From NCBI GenBank assembly GCA_963742105.1, contig CAVUKN010000007.1, positions 1,054,001 through 1,118,000 on the forward strand: a DNA stretch of 64,000 nt. Direction: 5' to 3'. Below are positions 63,534-64,000 of this stretch, piece after piece. How positions within the stretch are numbered: position 1 is the stretch's first letter; every line of letters begins with the position of its first letter. The notes under the pieces are model-generated. The model ran no database searches. It worked only from the letters and a program-made list of their open reading frames with translations, and was not told where the DNA came from. Origin of the DNA: Gp6-AA40 sp963742105. GTDB lineage: Bacteria; Acidobacteriota; Vicinamibacteria; Vicinamibacterales; UBA2999. A program made the position numbers and the translations under genes.

Positions 63534-64000
63534 TTATCGTCCGATGGACAGGCGATGGGCGAGCACTTCCGGCAGTCCTGCCGCGAGGATCTTTGCCTGG
63601 GTGAGGGCGACGTCGTATTCCACCCGCATCACCGTCAGCGCGCGGGCGTCGGTGTCCACCACGCCATAGGCAGCGCGCGGGTCACCGTCACGGGGCTGGC
63701 CAACGGCGCCACAGTTCACGAGGTATCGGCTGCCGGGTTCGAGCGGCAGGCTGAACCGCGTCCCTCGCGGCTGTCCGACTGACTGCAGCTTGGACTCGGA
63801 CAGGCAGAACGCGGCGGGGACATGCGTGTGGCCGAACAGGCTGAGCGGGCGTCTGGCCGCCGTGAATGCATGCCGCACGTCGAGCTCGTCGAAGATGTAG
63901 GTGTCCTCGTCGCACGGCGAGCCATGCGAGATTTCAACCACGTCGTCGATGTCGAGCGGCCCGTGGCCGAGAGCGGCCACCCAGTTCCGGTTGTCGGGCG
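63534..64000 (-). CDS. Metallophosphoesterase (YfcE-like), 5' end outside the window
   Basis: The frame is open to the right edge, so the start is missing; 155 residues are visible. Calcineurin-like motifs remain: ISHGSPCDEDTYIFD, LFGHTHVPAAF (GHTH metal motif) and LVNCGAVGQPRDGDPRAAYGVVD. YfcE-like enzymes hydrolyse phosphodiesters in a metal-dependent way. The upstream GDxHG motif is off the window. Confidence 0.88.
   Translation of the reverse strand, partial: PDNRNWVAALGHGPLDIDDVVEISHGSPCDEDTYIFDELDVRHAFTAARRPLSLFGHTHVPAAFCLSESKLQSVGQPRGTRFSLPLEPGSRYLVNCGAVGQPRDGDPRAAYGVVDTDARALTVMRVEYDVALTQAKILAAGLPEVLAHRLSIGR

Overview
The window reads as high-GC chromosome of an Acidobacteriota-type bacterium, most likely of the Vicinamibacteria kind. 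This is inferred from two ~840-residue MacB-like permeases of the acidobacterial 'duplicated orphan permease' type, Gly/Arg/Pro-rich linkers after several signal peptides, and dispersed GC-rich REP-like palindromes. No 16S gene is present, so the assignment rests on gene content only. No prophage, IS element or CRISPR array was found.

Layout. 1-5.6 kb: a TPR protein cut by the left edge, a PH-like hypothetical, a DUF3810 membrane protein, a baeRF/Vms1-like release-factor homologue and the tRNA t6A enzyme TsaC/Sua5. 5.7-20 kb: an envelope-export and signalling block with an NtrY-like kinase, an NtrC-like regulator, two MacB-like permeases, two LolD/MacB-like ATPases, a MacA/HlyD-like adaptor and a REC-PP2C regulator. 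A PQQ-type sugar dehydrogenase and a PIN/Phd toxin-antitoxin pair sit inside this block. 20-26.5 kb: a YgjP-like metallopeptidase with a heptapeptide-repeat N-terminus, exported MsrB and MsrA, a four-gene phosphosignalling cassette (degenerate NtrC, HD-GYP, Hpt, REC-CxxC) and a bacilliredoxin. 26.5-30.8 kb: MoaA, AmrS radical-SAM protein, an MFS transporter, SurE and tRNA-Pro. 31-37.4 kb: a secreted protein of unknown role, a NarX/NarL-type pair, a secreted metallo-beta-lactamase-fold enzyme, dienelactone hydrolase and a DinB-like protein. 37.4-40.2 kb: a copper operon (copA-csoR) with a recognisable promoter and operator. 41-51.6 kb: TruA, TreZ plus a glycogen debranching enzyme, UPF0182, a WYL regulator, an S4 protein and a PpiC lipoprotein. 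51.8-56 kb: tRNA-Phe, RecA, thiolase, a DUF721/DciA-like protein and Maf. 56.1-63.5 kb: a cytochrome c maturation (Ccm) operon, ccmE-ccmF/H-two CcmI-like proteins-ccmA-ccmB-ccmC-ccmD. A metallophosphoesterase runs off the right edge.

Working together. The Ccm operon holds the heme exporter (CcmABCD), heme chaperone (CcmE, with Cys in place of the usual His) and a fused CcmF-CcmH ligase. The copper operon appears self-regulated by CsoR. The NtrC-like and REC-PP2C regulators have near-identical receiver domains, suggesting that one kinase feeds two outputs.

Quality warning. About ten genes are interrupted by single-base frameshifts. Nearly all look like one-base insertions and several fall in homopolymers, while conserved residues continue in the next frame. 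They look more like residual sequencing errors than decay, so I give each gene its full span and state the breaks.
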